Source: Isoetes taiwanensis
Taxonomy: Eukaryota; Streptophyta; Lycopodiopsida; Isoetales; Isoetaceae
Direction of reading: 5' to 3'
DNA length: 64,000 bases
Assembly: GCA_021234155.1 (NCBI GenBank)
Contig: JAJEKV010000027.1
Coordinates: 5,392,623 to 5,456,622, forward strand
Positions 34,713 to 45,310 of the stretch are shown in pieces. The notes beneath the pieces were generated by a model that saw only the letters and a program-made list of their open reading frames with translations, had not been told where the DNA came from and did no database searches. The position numbers and the translations under genes are program-made. Positions within the stretch are counted from its first letter, which is position 1; each line of letters begins with the position of its first letter.

Positions 34713-37700
34713 AGTTGAGCTCTGAACAACAGATAGATCATAGCTCAGCGTGCAATGTAAATAAAGAGCTCAGGCTTCAGGCAGAAGATACCCAAATTGC
34801 CAAAGAACCACGATTCCTTAAAAATAAACATAGATTTTTCCAGATGAGTATGCGGAAGATGCATTGATATATTGATCACTCCAGACCTGGAAAACCACCA
34901 GAGAAGAGAAGAAAAGCGCAATCGCTCTCATTGCCACTTTCAGTACTTTGTCAGAGAAGTCTGATTGCCGAGATTTGGTCAATAAAGAAGTTGTAGGATA
35001 AATTGAGGACGCAATTTGCCAGAGAGAGAAAATATTTCCTGATTCCGCAAATCTATAATAGCTTTTTGTCTAATATCTTGCTCCATTTGGCATAGACAGA
35101 GCATAGAAATATGAAATTAGGGTGATACCAAGAAGACGCCGTACAGAATGGAATTAGTCGATCTAGCCATGTCCCAAGAAACAGATTTGAAGATAACTTT
35201 CCCTGCCTCATTTTGTAAAAAGTAAAAAGATTCAATGATTAGATTGGTCCACTTGCTTCTCTAGTTCATCTTAGAGGTAATTTTGCTTGAAGAACCTTCA
35301 CAAACAACAATTTAAGAGCCAACTCTGAAAGATTCCAATAGATACTACAAAATCAATCTCCAAGATGCTACAACAACAGAATCCGGAAGAAATCCCATGG
35401 AGAATGAAATTACATTGTAGAAATTTTGGTAACGCAAGCAAGAGCAAAGAATTAGCATTAGGTGACGAAACCTGTTGTCGTAGTTGCATAGAAATCCCGC
35501 CATTCGAAACTGGTCAACAAAATTGATTCTTGTGGAAATAGAGCAAATAGCGACATTTGCGAAGTTAGTTATCGGCTAGCTATGTGCACCGCTCCGTGAA
35601 CCAAGACCACGATCCCTTCCAAGGAGCCGTGAGAGGGGTCAAAGAGACAAAAAAAAAACCGTCTACCGCAGATAAATCGGAGGGATAAAAATAATTTAAA
35701 AAAATTCAACGCCATTAAGGATACTGAGGGCAGAAACATTAAACGCAACAATATTGACTGCTTGCCCCTGTTAAGATCAAAAAAGCAAGTTATCATATCT
35801 AAAAAGAGATACGAAAAAGAAAAAGAATGTTCAACTGACTTGGTCGACATCAATCTGCTGAATAATATCCCCAAAAGTGATAAAAGTCTCTCAGCCCAAG
35901 CTTCGTTCGCTTGGGACCTAGAACAGATATGGTGTTGTAAAGAAGTTTCCATTTTCCATTGAGCTGAGGAGACCTATGCAGGACATCAGTATAATAACTT
36001 GCACAAAGGCCTATATTTTTATATTAAACTGCAGCTATATACAGCATAATTCAAACTATTATAAGTTGCAGCAGATGTTTATTCTCCACTTTCATCAGTA
36101 GATGGGAATCTTGGATACCACGTTCCACTCAACTTCTAACCTCATCTATATAAATCCCGCAGGTGAAATTCAGAGCCTGACTTGTACATTTTTAAATGGC
36201 TAGCTGCTGTGTTACAATCGAAGGCCATGCCATTTACATTTACGAGCTAACTTTCTTCCAAATCCTGCCACTTGATTTGAAAATTCTCATGCTGCCAAAT
36301 TAGAAATGGCTTAACAAATGTGATCTTATGTGCATAGAAGCTTCTGCATCACAATTCGATTACTTTCTACAACTGTATGGTTCAATCCTACAAAGAAACA
36401 TTACAGGTGGCAACTCCCCCTTCACAGGCAACATCTCAGAGGTGGGAAGCCAATAGCAGACCAATGAGGATATAAACATGTTAATATGTTATGAAAGAGA
36501 ACATGTATTGTCAAAATCGAGCTGCTTCAATTATCTTTTTCATTATCTGCAATAGTGACAGATTTTCCATGAATTTCTTCTTGCAAGACAAAGCACACAA
36601 GTGTCACTTATTGTAATGTAGCAGTGGAGGTGGCCATTTCATACATGAATATGTATAGACATAAATGAAGCAGAGCTCTTGCATAAAAGAGGTTCAACAA
36701 CTAACTGTCTCATTGGCATTTACATAGCAATCTTCAAGTTCAGAAGCTTCTGCTATTTGAAAGGGTACATGCAGGCTATGGCAAGGAATTATGTGAATGT
36801 CAATCTCTAGGATTGTTGGTCATCCGATGATAATAATACCATGCGGGCTATGGCAAGGAGTTCCAAATTTTTGTATGCAATCCCTCATAAATCTCATATC
36901 TGTGTCTGCAAAGTTCATATGGGAGGTATGCCCAAAAGGCGGTGCAGACAACACACATAAACACATATACAGAATAAAAACATACAGCTATAGCTCATCC
37001 TTGTGACATTCAAATACATGGCGAATCCAAGATAGAAGCATTAAGCTTTCACATGAATATGCTATGAATTCCTCTTGTCGATTCCCAACATAAATTAAGA
37101 GTTAGAGAATTTCACCCTATGCTAGCAAGAAAGTCAGAGCATACCGTGCAAGAGAGGAAACGCTCTTAGAAACTGCATAATCGATCATTTATGGATCGCA
37201 AAACTTGGTGGAGCAACTGTCGGAGGATTGTTGTGGCAATTATGCATGGACGATTTGATTGATCTAAGTTTGAGAAGATATCTTCCAAATCGTGATTTCC
37301 ATAGTGCCATCTCCAATCACTATATATCCTGGTTTTTAGACAACTCGACCAACATTTTCGCAGCAGATTGCAGGAGCTCCATTCTATGAAAAATGGTAGC
37401 ATTATAATAACATCTCGCGTAGAAGTGAAAAGCATTTTATCCATACCTCAGGGCCCAAGACATATTCACGGCATCTGCAACTGCTCTTGCTGCAACTATA
37501 TTCATTGGACGGATATCATCCTTGCGCTTTCCTGCCATCTCTGCTTAACCTCAGAGGCATCGTTAAAACATTGTGGTGAAGAAAAGTGACGGTAAGGAAA
37601 AAAAAACCTTCGGATGTGTGGCCCTAAATTAAAGGAATGACTATATCGTAATTCCGGTAGCAGGCAGGCAATCCCTATAATCAGCTTCTCAATTCTAACC

Positions 37701-37850
37701 CCATTCCGGCATTAGGAACTGGAAGGGGAAGATGCGAGAAGCAGAGAGCCAGAACCGTCGTATAAAGAAAACCGCCAAAAGCCAAAATCAAGGGATGAAA
37801 ATGAGTTGAGAAAATTCAATGCACAAGATTGCGCACAGACTATCACAAAA
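34713..37850 (-). other. Helitron interior, remaining part
   Basis: AT-rich sequence with scattered minus-strand open pieces, such as 35569-35952 and 37166-37444. The latter ends near a splice-like site at the Helitron 5' side. No domain is recognised. The alternation of AT-rich stretches and short protein-like stretches is what intron-containing captured gene fragments would give. Confidence 0.4.
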
Positions 37851-37878
37851 CTCCTTTATTATTATATATAGATATAGA
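37851..37878 (-). other. Helitron 5' terminus
   Basis: The minus strand begins TCTATATCTATATATAATAA followed by TAAAGGAG. It is AT-rich with the TC start typical of plant Helitrons. Confidence 0.8.
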
Positions 37879-37909
37879 TTCTATTCTATTCTATTCTATT
37901 CTATTCTAA
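37879..37909 (+). repeat. Distal part of the LINE-4 (ATTCT)n tail
   Basis: Six or so ATTCT units directly follow the Helitron 5' end and are in phase with the units at 32283-32308. They are the separated end of the same tail. Confidence 0.85.
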
Positions 37910-38666
37910 CATTATTTTTGGAAGGGTAAGTGGAGATTCATATAGGTTTAGTTTGCTCGTGCTTCCATCAAATAATGGAATTCTAGCAACCAATTAATTT
38001 TCTCAGATAGGGTACTATACATGGGATTTATATATTCTTAAGGCGAGTTTAAAACTAATTAAGATGAGGATGTTCTGGCTGGATCAGCAATGGAAAATAG
38101 ACATAGCAATCGACCTCAATTTTTCATAGTTATAGCTTTTCGCGTATTTGTTATTCATTCTTTTGCATTGCTTCCACAACTTGAGAACGTTGAAAATACA
38201 AATTTTGAGTTCACCATTCAATGCATGGATTTATGAAATTCATAGAACGAGTAATCCAACAGATAACTTGGAATGGACACTAGAAAGTTTATTCTAAACC
38301 TCAAAATCATTAGCATTGATTATTTTTAATGAATAGAGTAGCTCATGAAATGCTTATATCCTGCAATTAAAACTGAAATTGATTAACATGAGAGAGCTCT
38401 TAATTTTAAAGAGAAGGTGGACCAGTAATGGTGTCGTGTATACAAACTTTCTTCATTTCTTGAAAACACTTTTTTTACGTGTTTGTTTTTGGGTGATCCA
38501 TATCATGGTAATTTTTCATAATATGATTTTTTGGAGGATGACTTTAAATCATTTTACTCCTTTATAGACATAAGTTATCCATCACTTGTCAATGAAAAAA
38601 TAAAAGCAAATCAAAACTTCATCATCAAGGCAAAGAAATAAAATAGCAATCCTTTTTATATATGCT
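37910..38666. other. Unassigned DNA upstream of the Ulp1-like gene
   Basis: AT-rich, with no recognised element. It could hold the promoter and 5' exons of the gene that follows, but no start codon or TATA position can be chosen with confidence. Confidence 0.4.
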
Positions 38667-40193
38667 TCCATCTCCTATTGAAAAAGAAGCCGTAGTTACT
38701 TATGCCGATGTCAAAGGTTATTCACATGAAATACCTGGACAGTCTGCAGTGATCACAAACTATTGGGGCAGAAAGTTGCAATGCCTACGTGGGGTAAGAT
38801 GAAGGTTTACAGATTGAATTACATGCTTTGACTAAACAGCAAAAAATTAACCCCTCTGCTAAACATGTTTTCTCATTGCCAGGATTAATGGCATCAGAGG
38901 GGGAAGCTTTGCATACTTGTTTCTGCGAAGATGATCTGCTGCTTCGTTTGCAACACGATTCAAGAGGAATATGACACTAATATCTTGGATCTGACAACAA
39001 AAATGATGACAAGGATAAACTTATGGAATTCACGCCATTCACGCCATTCAAGAACTGTCCGCCGGCTGAAATGAAAGTGGTTGCATCTGACGTAGCAATT
39101 TTATGTGCAACTAACTCTAAAATGAGTAGCCGCTTAGTGGATCTTTATGGCAGGTAATAATTTGGTTGTAACCGAGCTGTATTTATTGCTATTCCTTGTC
39201 TCTAATGTTAACCTTAATCTAATCCAGGTGCTTGCATGAGACATTGCCTTCCGAGTGGAAGAGCAAAATCTTTTTTTATCCTGCTTACAACTATATAAGG
39301 TTTAGAGAAGCTACCAGCAGCAAAAGAAAGGGTGAATCAGCTGAAAGATCACCCACCATCATTGAAATAGTGAAATCAGGGATGAAGGGGATTGTGGTAG
39401 CTAAATGCCATCATATCCTTGCACCTATCCTTGAGAATGACCATTTTGTGCTGGCTATTTTTACGCTCGCACCATCTGATTCCAAGATCTTACCTGCACC
39501 AGCAATTCACTTCTTGAATCCTCTTACAGGTTATGCGACGAACGAGAAAGCAATCAAAGGGTATGTAATACTTTAAGTTGTTGCTTTGCTTTTCTTCGCT
39601 ATTTCGGTCTGCTAAATTTTGTGATATGTAGGCTGCACACACAAATGTTAACCCTATCAATCGGTCAAGTATCTAGAGGCGTCGATTTCATGAAGAGAAA
39701 TAATGTTAATCGGATTCAGCAAGTAGAGGTGCCACAGCAGCCCGATTTAACATCATGTGGGTTGTATGTGATGGGATTTATGCACAAATACGTTGAAGCT
39801 CTTGTCTCTGGAGAGATATGGAAGTAAGTTGTATGCCTTCCCTTGTATGTACTGCATCTCATGTTCCTTTAAATATTTCTAACCTTATTTATGGATGTCA
39901 CAGATTACATCTAAATGGTTTTCTGCAGAGAAGTTGTGCAGGTCCATTGCTTATGGTTCTTTTTATCAGTCAACAACTTCATTCTTTCTGAAGCACAGTT
40001 GACAAGATATAGATCAATGTATTACAACCATAAGCTGCTTGCTGATCTCTATGTATCCTTGTTGATTCTTTTGGAGGACAAGGACAAATTCCTACTATTT
40101 CACACTAACAACTGGTCCCCTGACCATTATATCTTTGGATCAATTGATGCCTTCAACACTTACTTTAACTCTGTCTTCTTTTCCGACACATGA
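38667..40193 (+). CDS. Ulp1 / C48 cysteine-peptidase-like gene, multi-exon
   Basis: The exons best supported by GT-AG sites and phase are 38883-39153, 39228-39560, 39632-39823 and 39929-40193; an earlier exon ends at 38793. Joins 39153/39228, 39560/39632 and 39823/39929 preserve the frame. The C48 fold shows as NDHFVLAIFTL (catalytic His, about 39442-39475), IHFLNPLTG where Ulp1 proteases have the catalytic Asp, and QQPDLTSCGLYVMGFM (oxyanion Gln and nucleophile Cys, about 39733-39785). The Asp position is Asn, so activity is doubtful. In exon 38883-39153 the frame needs a shift near 38965, and the 38793/38883 join is out of phase, so the 5' part may be broken or misread. Ulp1 domains occur both in SUMO proteases and in plant transposons; the repeat-rich setting favours a transposon-derived gene. 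Confidence 0.7.
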
Positions 40194-40948
40194 TCATCGA
40201 CTGTTCTAGCTTACTTTTTTGGTGGATTATCCTGTTGGCAGGTTAAACATTTTTGGCAGATGCTTCAGATGCTTCAAGATGCATTTAAAGAAAAATACTC
40301 TGAACATATTTTCCTATTGGCTGCTGGTTACCATATCAAATGCCTCATCAAATTAAATGCCTGCTTGTACAGATCTGATTGCTCATGTTTCACGCAACAA
40401 CATGTGTTTCTTTCCTTTAGCTTTCTAATGCAAGAAGGTTTTAAGTATTCAAATTGCCTAAGCGCAATCCGAACCTCTGGATACTGATCCACAAAATTCT
40501 GGAATAATTCAGCCTGTAAAATTACAGTGAAATAAAATTAGTCACCTCATTACATTACATTACATTACATTACATTACATTACATTACATTACATACAAA
40601 TCTTTTACATATTCAAGACCCTAAACTCCCAGACATACATGTATATTCTGACATGAATTTTATTTCATTTACTATGAAGTCACATAATTTCTTGATAATT
40701 AATACATCTCCACACTAATTTCTTCTTAGTTACTACCTACATCTACAATACATCCAGAATATACATGTAAACAAATATATATGTACGTGTTGCCATGAAA
40801 TAATTTGACATTTCCATGTAGAGCAAACTAGTGCAGACTGCATCTACATTACATTCAAAAAGTAAAGAAATTTGTTACAAACTTTACATCAGTGTTACAA
40901 AATAAAAAACATCTTTATTCTGCAAAAAAAGATGCAATTACAGCTAAA
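40194..40948. other. Intergenic region between two convergent genes
   Basis: Non-coding AT-rich sequence that holds an (ATTAC)n microsatellite and several TACATGTATAT-like words. Minus-strand exons of the unknown gene may extend into it, but no acceptor leads to a convincing frame. Confidence 0.4.
40549..40596 (+). repeat. (ATTAC)n microsatellite
   Basis: About nine uninterrupted ATTAC units. Two LINEs in this window end in 4-5 nt tandem tails, so this could be a leftover LINE or SINE tail, but no element body is recognised next to it. Confidence 0.85.
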
Positions 40949-41659
40949 TTACAGTCGTACCTGTGTAATGTCAATATATTGAATTGGTTGCGTCCTCTTC
41001 TTCATGACATCTCTAATCTTTGGTGAAACCTTTGAGTTATCTAACCAAAACTGAGCAATTATATCCTTCATAGCATGATCTATAGTATTTGTTCTTGGAT
41101 TTTGACCTGCTAATGCCCACATATTTGTTCCACCTAGTGACACTCTTTTCCTTCTCTCTAGTGCTAGTTTCATATTTCTAGGATGTATTTTCAGCAACTT
41201 AGCTGCTAGTGAAGTCTTCTGTAATTCCCCTTCCTCTCCAACCACCATAGATAGTACAGAATGCTTTGCAGCAAGTTTGTCATTGCTATTTGCATGTTTG
41301 ACATCTTGGAGGCCATCCTTTAAATTCTTTACCAGATCTGTTTTCACGATAGCCTCTTGAGGCCTTCCAATGAATGGCTCAAATAGGAATTGCAATCTTT
41401 TGTCCTGCAATAATCTTCTTGCAAATATATTTTGCTGTTTTGGAGTCAAATTAAATACCTCATTCATTATGAGATTTACAGCATCATTCACCTTTCTTCT
41501 AATTGGCTTTGTCACGTATTTACCCCTACAAACCCTCTGTTTCGATTTTCTTTGCCTGCTTGTAACAGTGCTTTCCGAAACTTCATCAACAGGAGGATTG
41601 AAATCTGAACCCGATGCTGACCTCGAAGTGCTTGCATGAGAGTCCAATCCTTCTTCCAT
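40949..41659 (-). CDS. Unknown 236-residue protein, probably transposon-borne, 5' end damaged
   Basis: The long open frame has an acidic/Ser-rich N-terminus (residues 1-30), a basic stretch RQRKSKQRVCRGKYVTK (about 35-51), a helical middle, and a C-terminal block with MWALAGQNPR, IAQFWLDNSKVSPKIRDVMK and YIDITQ (about 180-233). A donor-like CAG/GTACGA at 40961 suggests the coding continues in another exon. From memory, the FW.DN...SP..RDV.....TQ layout resembles uncharacterised ORFs of plant and animal DNA transposons; that is weak evidence. A 22-bp tandem duplication (TCCAATCCTTCTTCCATAGTT, about 41642-41683) shifts the frame at the N-terminus. A TTTTTTGTGCAG acceptor at about 41749 lies just before the LINE tail, so the LINE may sit in its intron. 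It converges on the Ulp1-like gene. Confidence 0.5.
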   Translation of the reverse strand: MEEGLDSHASTSRSASGSDFNPPVDEVSESTVTSRQRKSKQRVCRGKYVTKPIRRKVNDAVNLIMNEVFNLTPKQQNIFARRLLQDKRLQFLFEPFIGRPQEAIVKTDLVKNLKDGLQDVKHANSNDKLAAKHSVLSMVVGEEGELQKTSLAAKLLKIHPRNMKLALERRKRVSLGGTNMWALAGQNPRTNTIDHAMKDIIAQFWLDNSKVSPKIRDVMKKRTQPIQYIDITQVRL

Positions 41660-41764
41660 AGTTTGTCCAATCCTTCTTCCATAGTTTCTTCTTCAACTGG
41701 TGCTTTAAGACATCGATCCATTCTGCAGAAAGAGGATACAACATCCTGCACAAAAAATCAGATT

Positions 41765-41789
41765 AGATAGATAGATAGATAGATAGATA
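41765..41789 (-). repeat. (GATA)n microsatellite, 3' tail of LINE-2
   Basis: Six GATA units on the plus strand, TATC on the LINE strand, directly follow GACAATAATG of the LINE 3' UTR. The tail position and the similarity to the (ATTCT)n tail of the 29216 LINE identify it as a LINE tail rather than a chance microsatellite. Confidence 0.8.
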
Positions 41790-42402
41790 CATTATTGTCC
41801 CTTGTACCCTGAGGCCCGTGGACTTATGTAGCATGGGCCAGCTCCCTTACGGGTGCTACTAGCACATCATGCTGGTTTACAATGTAACCTTTTCTGAAGG
41901 CTTTACTTTTTTCTATTAATACCGGCACCCCGCTTTGGATCGGCTTCATGGCCGTGCACAGGCGCGTCGTTATCAATCAGCTTTGAGCTGAGCGTTTTCA
42001 GGGTGTTTATGTTGCGCCTCTCGGGCGGTTCATAACAGAAACCCTTTTTCTTTGTGTACTTCTCGGTGCCTTGCCGTCATTTCCGTATTAAATCGCCCGG
42101 ATCCCTCATTGTTTACGGCTTTGTCATCATGGTGTGTGCGGTGACCCACCTTATATCTCTCAGTACTTGTTCCCCGATGCTTTCATATCCGGCATTCATT
42201 CAAAGATATGGTTTCATCTTCCACTTCCCCTCATCACAGTTGCATATCCGATCTTCTCTCTCTATGCCCCATCACTGTCCTTTTCAATTCTCATTTCGTG
42301 GCTTCCCATTACGAATCTTGCCGAGAATATCTTTCCCCGGCTTTTCCTATTATGTTATCCCCGGTACATCTATTGCCCTATCATTTGTCCGGGTTGAATC
42401 TT
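41790..42402 (-). other. LINE-2 3' UTR
   Basis: About 610 bp between the last RT-region stop (42403) and the tail, moderately GC-rich. It contains CGCCTGTGCACGGCCATGAA and a GATTGATAACGACGCG segment. Open plus-strand frames here (42054-42491) are shadows of the LINE. Confidence 0.6.
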
Positions 42403-45297
42403 TCATAAGCCATATTGTCTTGGGGCCTGTGGTTCGCGACCAAACTGCGTGGCTTTGTCTCTCCACTCGTCCTTCCATTCTCCTTCAGTAATGAGGTCAC
42501 TCAGATTCATCCCCAGCTTCCTTGTCCACATTGCTACATCTCTAAACCATCCGTTGCCTTCGATTATGTGGGCTTTCGCTGATTCACTGATCGCGATGCT
42601 TGCTAGCTTATTTGGTTTTCCACCTGCATTGTTCCTTATAAGATATCTGATGGTCCTTTCCCATGCCCTTACTTCCATCGGTTTTTGCCCTGTCTCATAT
42701 ACTATAGTTGTTTGTGGTGTATTCGTTCTCAGCTTAAATTCATGCTTATGCCATTGTCTGTAAATTCCTTCTTGTTTTTCCCATTTTTTCTCTGTCAGAC
42801 CCGGCCCCCAAGCCTCTGCCCCATATAGCTGTGTAGTTGCAACTCTTTGCATTTGAGCGGATAGCATTTAATTTCCCGACTTACTATCCCGCTTTTGTTG
42901 CAGAAATTTTTCATATTGTAATAGCTTCCGATGGCTGTTTGGAATCTTGTATCTGCCCCCTTAGCCCATTTTCTCTCGCCGTGCGCATCGTTATCCCGTG
43001 ATACGTGTGATACGTTGATTCTTCTAGTTCTGTTCCCAAGTATCTAAACGGTTTATGTCTACTTTTGTGGCCGAAAAAGACTATTTTGGTTTTTGCGAGA
43101 TTAACTGTCAGCCTTGTCCTTTCACAAAAATTTTCCAACAGTTTAAGTAACCTGTGCATCCCTTTGTTCTTTGTGGCCATCATGCTCGGGTCATCTCATC
43201 TGACATGATGGGTACTTTGGTGTTCCCTAGAGTAGGTGCGTCTGTGTCCCCTTGCTGTTCTGCGTTTACTGTATAAAATCCTGTAGGGCATCTATGTATA
43301 TCCCAAACAATGTGGGAGATAGTGGGCACCCCTGTTTGACCCCCGTGTCACAATCTATCGCTTTCCCTTCTTCTTCCATTTTCGTATAAACATTATAGTA
43401 TAGTCTCGCAATTGCCCCCACCATAACCTTTGGTGCCTGCATATCTATAAGCCTTTGTATTAGTTTTTCCCTCGGAACTGTGTCAAACGCTTTCCTAAAG
43501 TCCACAAAGCAAAGATATTATTTTTAGTCCCCCCGTTTTTACGTTACGTTTCTACCAAGTTGCCACGAGGGTCACTAAGTGGTCCGTGGTTGAGTGATCC
43601 GGCTGAACCCCTGCCTGTCCCCTCGTGCTCTCCGATTCTCACCCTCTGCCCAATGCTTCAGCTTGTTGTCTAAAACTTTTCCAAACCATTTTGCAAAAAT
43701 GGAACTCGCCATTGTAGTTCTGTAATTTCCAGGTTCCTGTCTGCTCCCCCCCCCCTTGTGTAGGGGTATCACCCTGTTATACGCCCATCTGGCTGGTAGT
43801 CCTGTTTGTATGATGCCGTTGAAAATATCTGTCACCTGTTTTACGATTACTGCATCTACACATTTTAATAGTTCCACTGTTAACCCGTATAGGTCTGGGG
43901 CTTTGTTATTTGCCATTCTATTCAGTGCCATCATCACTTCCTGTGTATTAAAACACGGCTTGTCCATCCCTTGTAGTTCTGGTATCGGTGCTGGAGATGC
44001 CCCAGTCTTATACAGTTTCTCCAGGTATCTCTCCCATCCGTCTGTCCCAATATCCTCTTGTGTACTACCATTTTTCTGATTCCCTTGTCCTTTCTCTTGG
44101 GACCCTCTCCAGCATTTCGGGGTTGCTTTTTTTCCCGGGGGAGTTTAGCCACCCCCACGGGGTGTTGTATCAGATTTTTGTTTCTCTTTGCTCTCAACAT
44201 CTTCAGATATACCTTTTTCTCGGTTTGATATGTCTCCCTCCCTTTATGCTCTCTGACCCTTCTTTTCTATTCTCTGCATTCATCGTCCTACCAACTCGAG
44301 GCTTTGAACGCATCTTTCCCTCTTTTTCTTCTTCTCTTTCCGAAGACCTCAGCTGCTACTTTCACTGTTATGTCATTAAGCCTGTCTCCATTCTCGTCTG
44401 CTCTGTGTGCCCCCCAATTCCATTTCCCCATTTCTTCTTGAACGTATTGCACAAATACATCTATTTTCTTCTCTTGAAACTGTATTTTCAGTTTTCCGTT
44501 AATTTCCTCTGTTTCTTTTTGCCTGCCTTTCGGGGTATATTCATCTTCCATGAGTGTAAGCTGTATGGGTCTGTGGCTCTCCCTTTTGCCGACCGGCCAG
44601 TCTAGGAGCATGAATCTCGATACTATATCCGCTGCAGTGTCATTCATTATCACATAATCCACTATACTTTTTCCATGTGCATTCTGGCTTGTGTACTTCC
44701 CTGACCCCTCCCACTTTTGTACTCCGTTGGTTATAATGACCCCTGTGGTCGAGCATATCTCGAGTAGTAGCTCTCCCTTGGCATTGACTTCTGCTCTGTC
44801 CTCTATACTCCTGTCCCATTCTTCTGATCTTGTCTTGCTAGTCCATTGTCTATTTGTGTCTTCCATACTCGTGATTTGTGCCTGCTCCTGCCCTGTTCTG
44901 GCATTCAGATCGCCTATTAATATCATTGGGCCCTATTCTTTCCATTTCATCATAGTCTCCCCCAGTTCTAACAGTTCTAGTTTATCACTGCTTGGTGGGT
45001 AATAGGCTAAAATCAGAATTAATTCTATTTTGTTCTCTAATTGTAAACTCAAAACGCACTTTTTACTACATTTTCTTTAACATAACAGGCTAATCCTGCG
45101 CTCCCTCTTCCAATTTTGAAGTTTTTGTCCTTCCAACATGTGAATAGTTGATACCCTTCCTCCTCTGGCAGTCTTTTTACATTGTGCTCCCATGTCTCCA
45201 CCAGACATATTATATCAGAGTCGTGTGCCCCTTCCAGCCTCTCCCCATCATCCCAAGGGTACCCAGTACAGTTCCAATACCATATCTTCAGCGTCTT
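42403..45297 (-). pseudogene. LINE-2 ORF2: endonuclease plus reverse transcriptase
   Basis: The minus strand opens with LKIWYWNCTGYPWDDGERL and IICLVETWEHN (45290-45170, endonuclease start). It continues with LIGDLNARTGQEQ (about 44880-44920), KSIVDYVIMND, and SHRPIQL for the SDH motif in a 212-codon frame (44288-44926). RT blocks follow: NKAPDLYGLTVELLK (about 43880-43910), DFRKAFDTVPREKL (motif A, about 43460-43505), GVKQGCPLSPTLFGIYIDAL (motif B, about 43285-43345), and a MSDE(M) sequence where YADD is expected (about 43195-43205). Then come KTKIVFFGHK, FRYLGTELEES and the LYGAEAWGPGL post-RT block (42403-42867). It is broken by several shifts. Motif C appears lost. Confidence 0.8.
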
Positions 45298-45305
45298 TTC
45301 CCTCG

Positions 45306-45310
45306 GGGTT
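45306..45310. repeat. Target site duplication GGGTT, left
   Basis: GGGTT directly precedes the 5' LTR, and the same GGGTT directly follows the 3' LTR at 55507-55511. A 5-bp duplication is standard for Ty3/gypsy integrases and shows that the LTR element integrated into the LINE. Confidence 0.9.

Larger units (their letters stand above)
32309..37878 (-). mobile_element. Non-autonomous Helitron inserted in a LINE tail
   Basis: On the minus strand the 5' end reads TCTATATCTATATATAATAA (from 37878). The 3' end reads GCCCAGC-AAC-GCTGGGC, then ACTTTTT, then CTAG at 32312-32309. This matches the Helitron plan: 5' TC, 3' CTRR, a GC-rich hairpin just upstream, and no target duplication. The host bases are A (32308) and T (37879), the preferred A/T target. 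Removing 32309-37878 rejoins the flanks into an unbroken (ATTCT)n run, so the boundaries are exact. No Rep or helicase motif is seen in 5.57 kb. Exon-like pieces suggest captured gene fragments. Confidence 0.85.

Noticed and set aside
42054-44605. Long plus-strand ORFs with many Ser/Pro/Phe residues
   Set aside because: They are antisense shadows of LINE-2 ORF2 on the minus strand.
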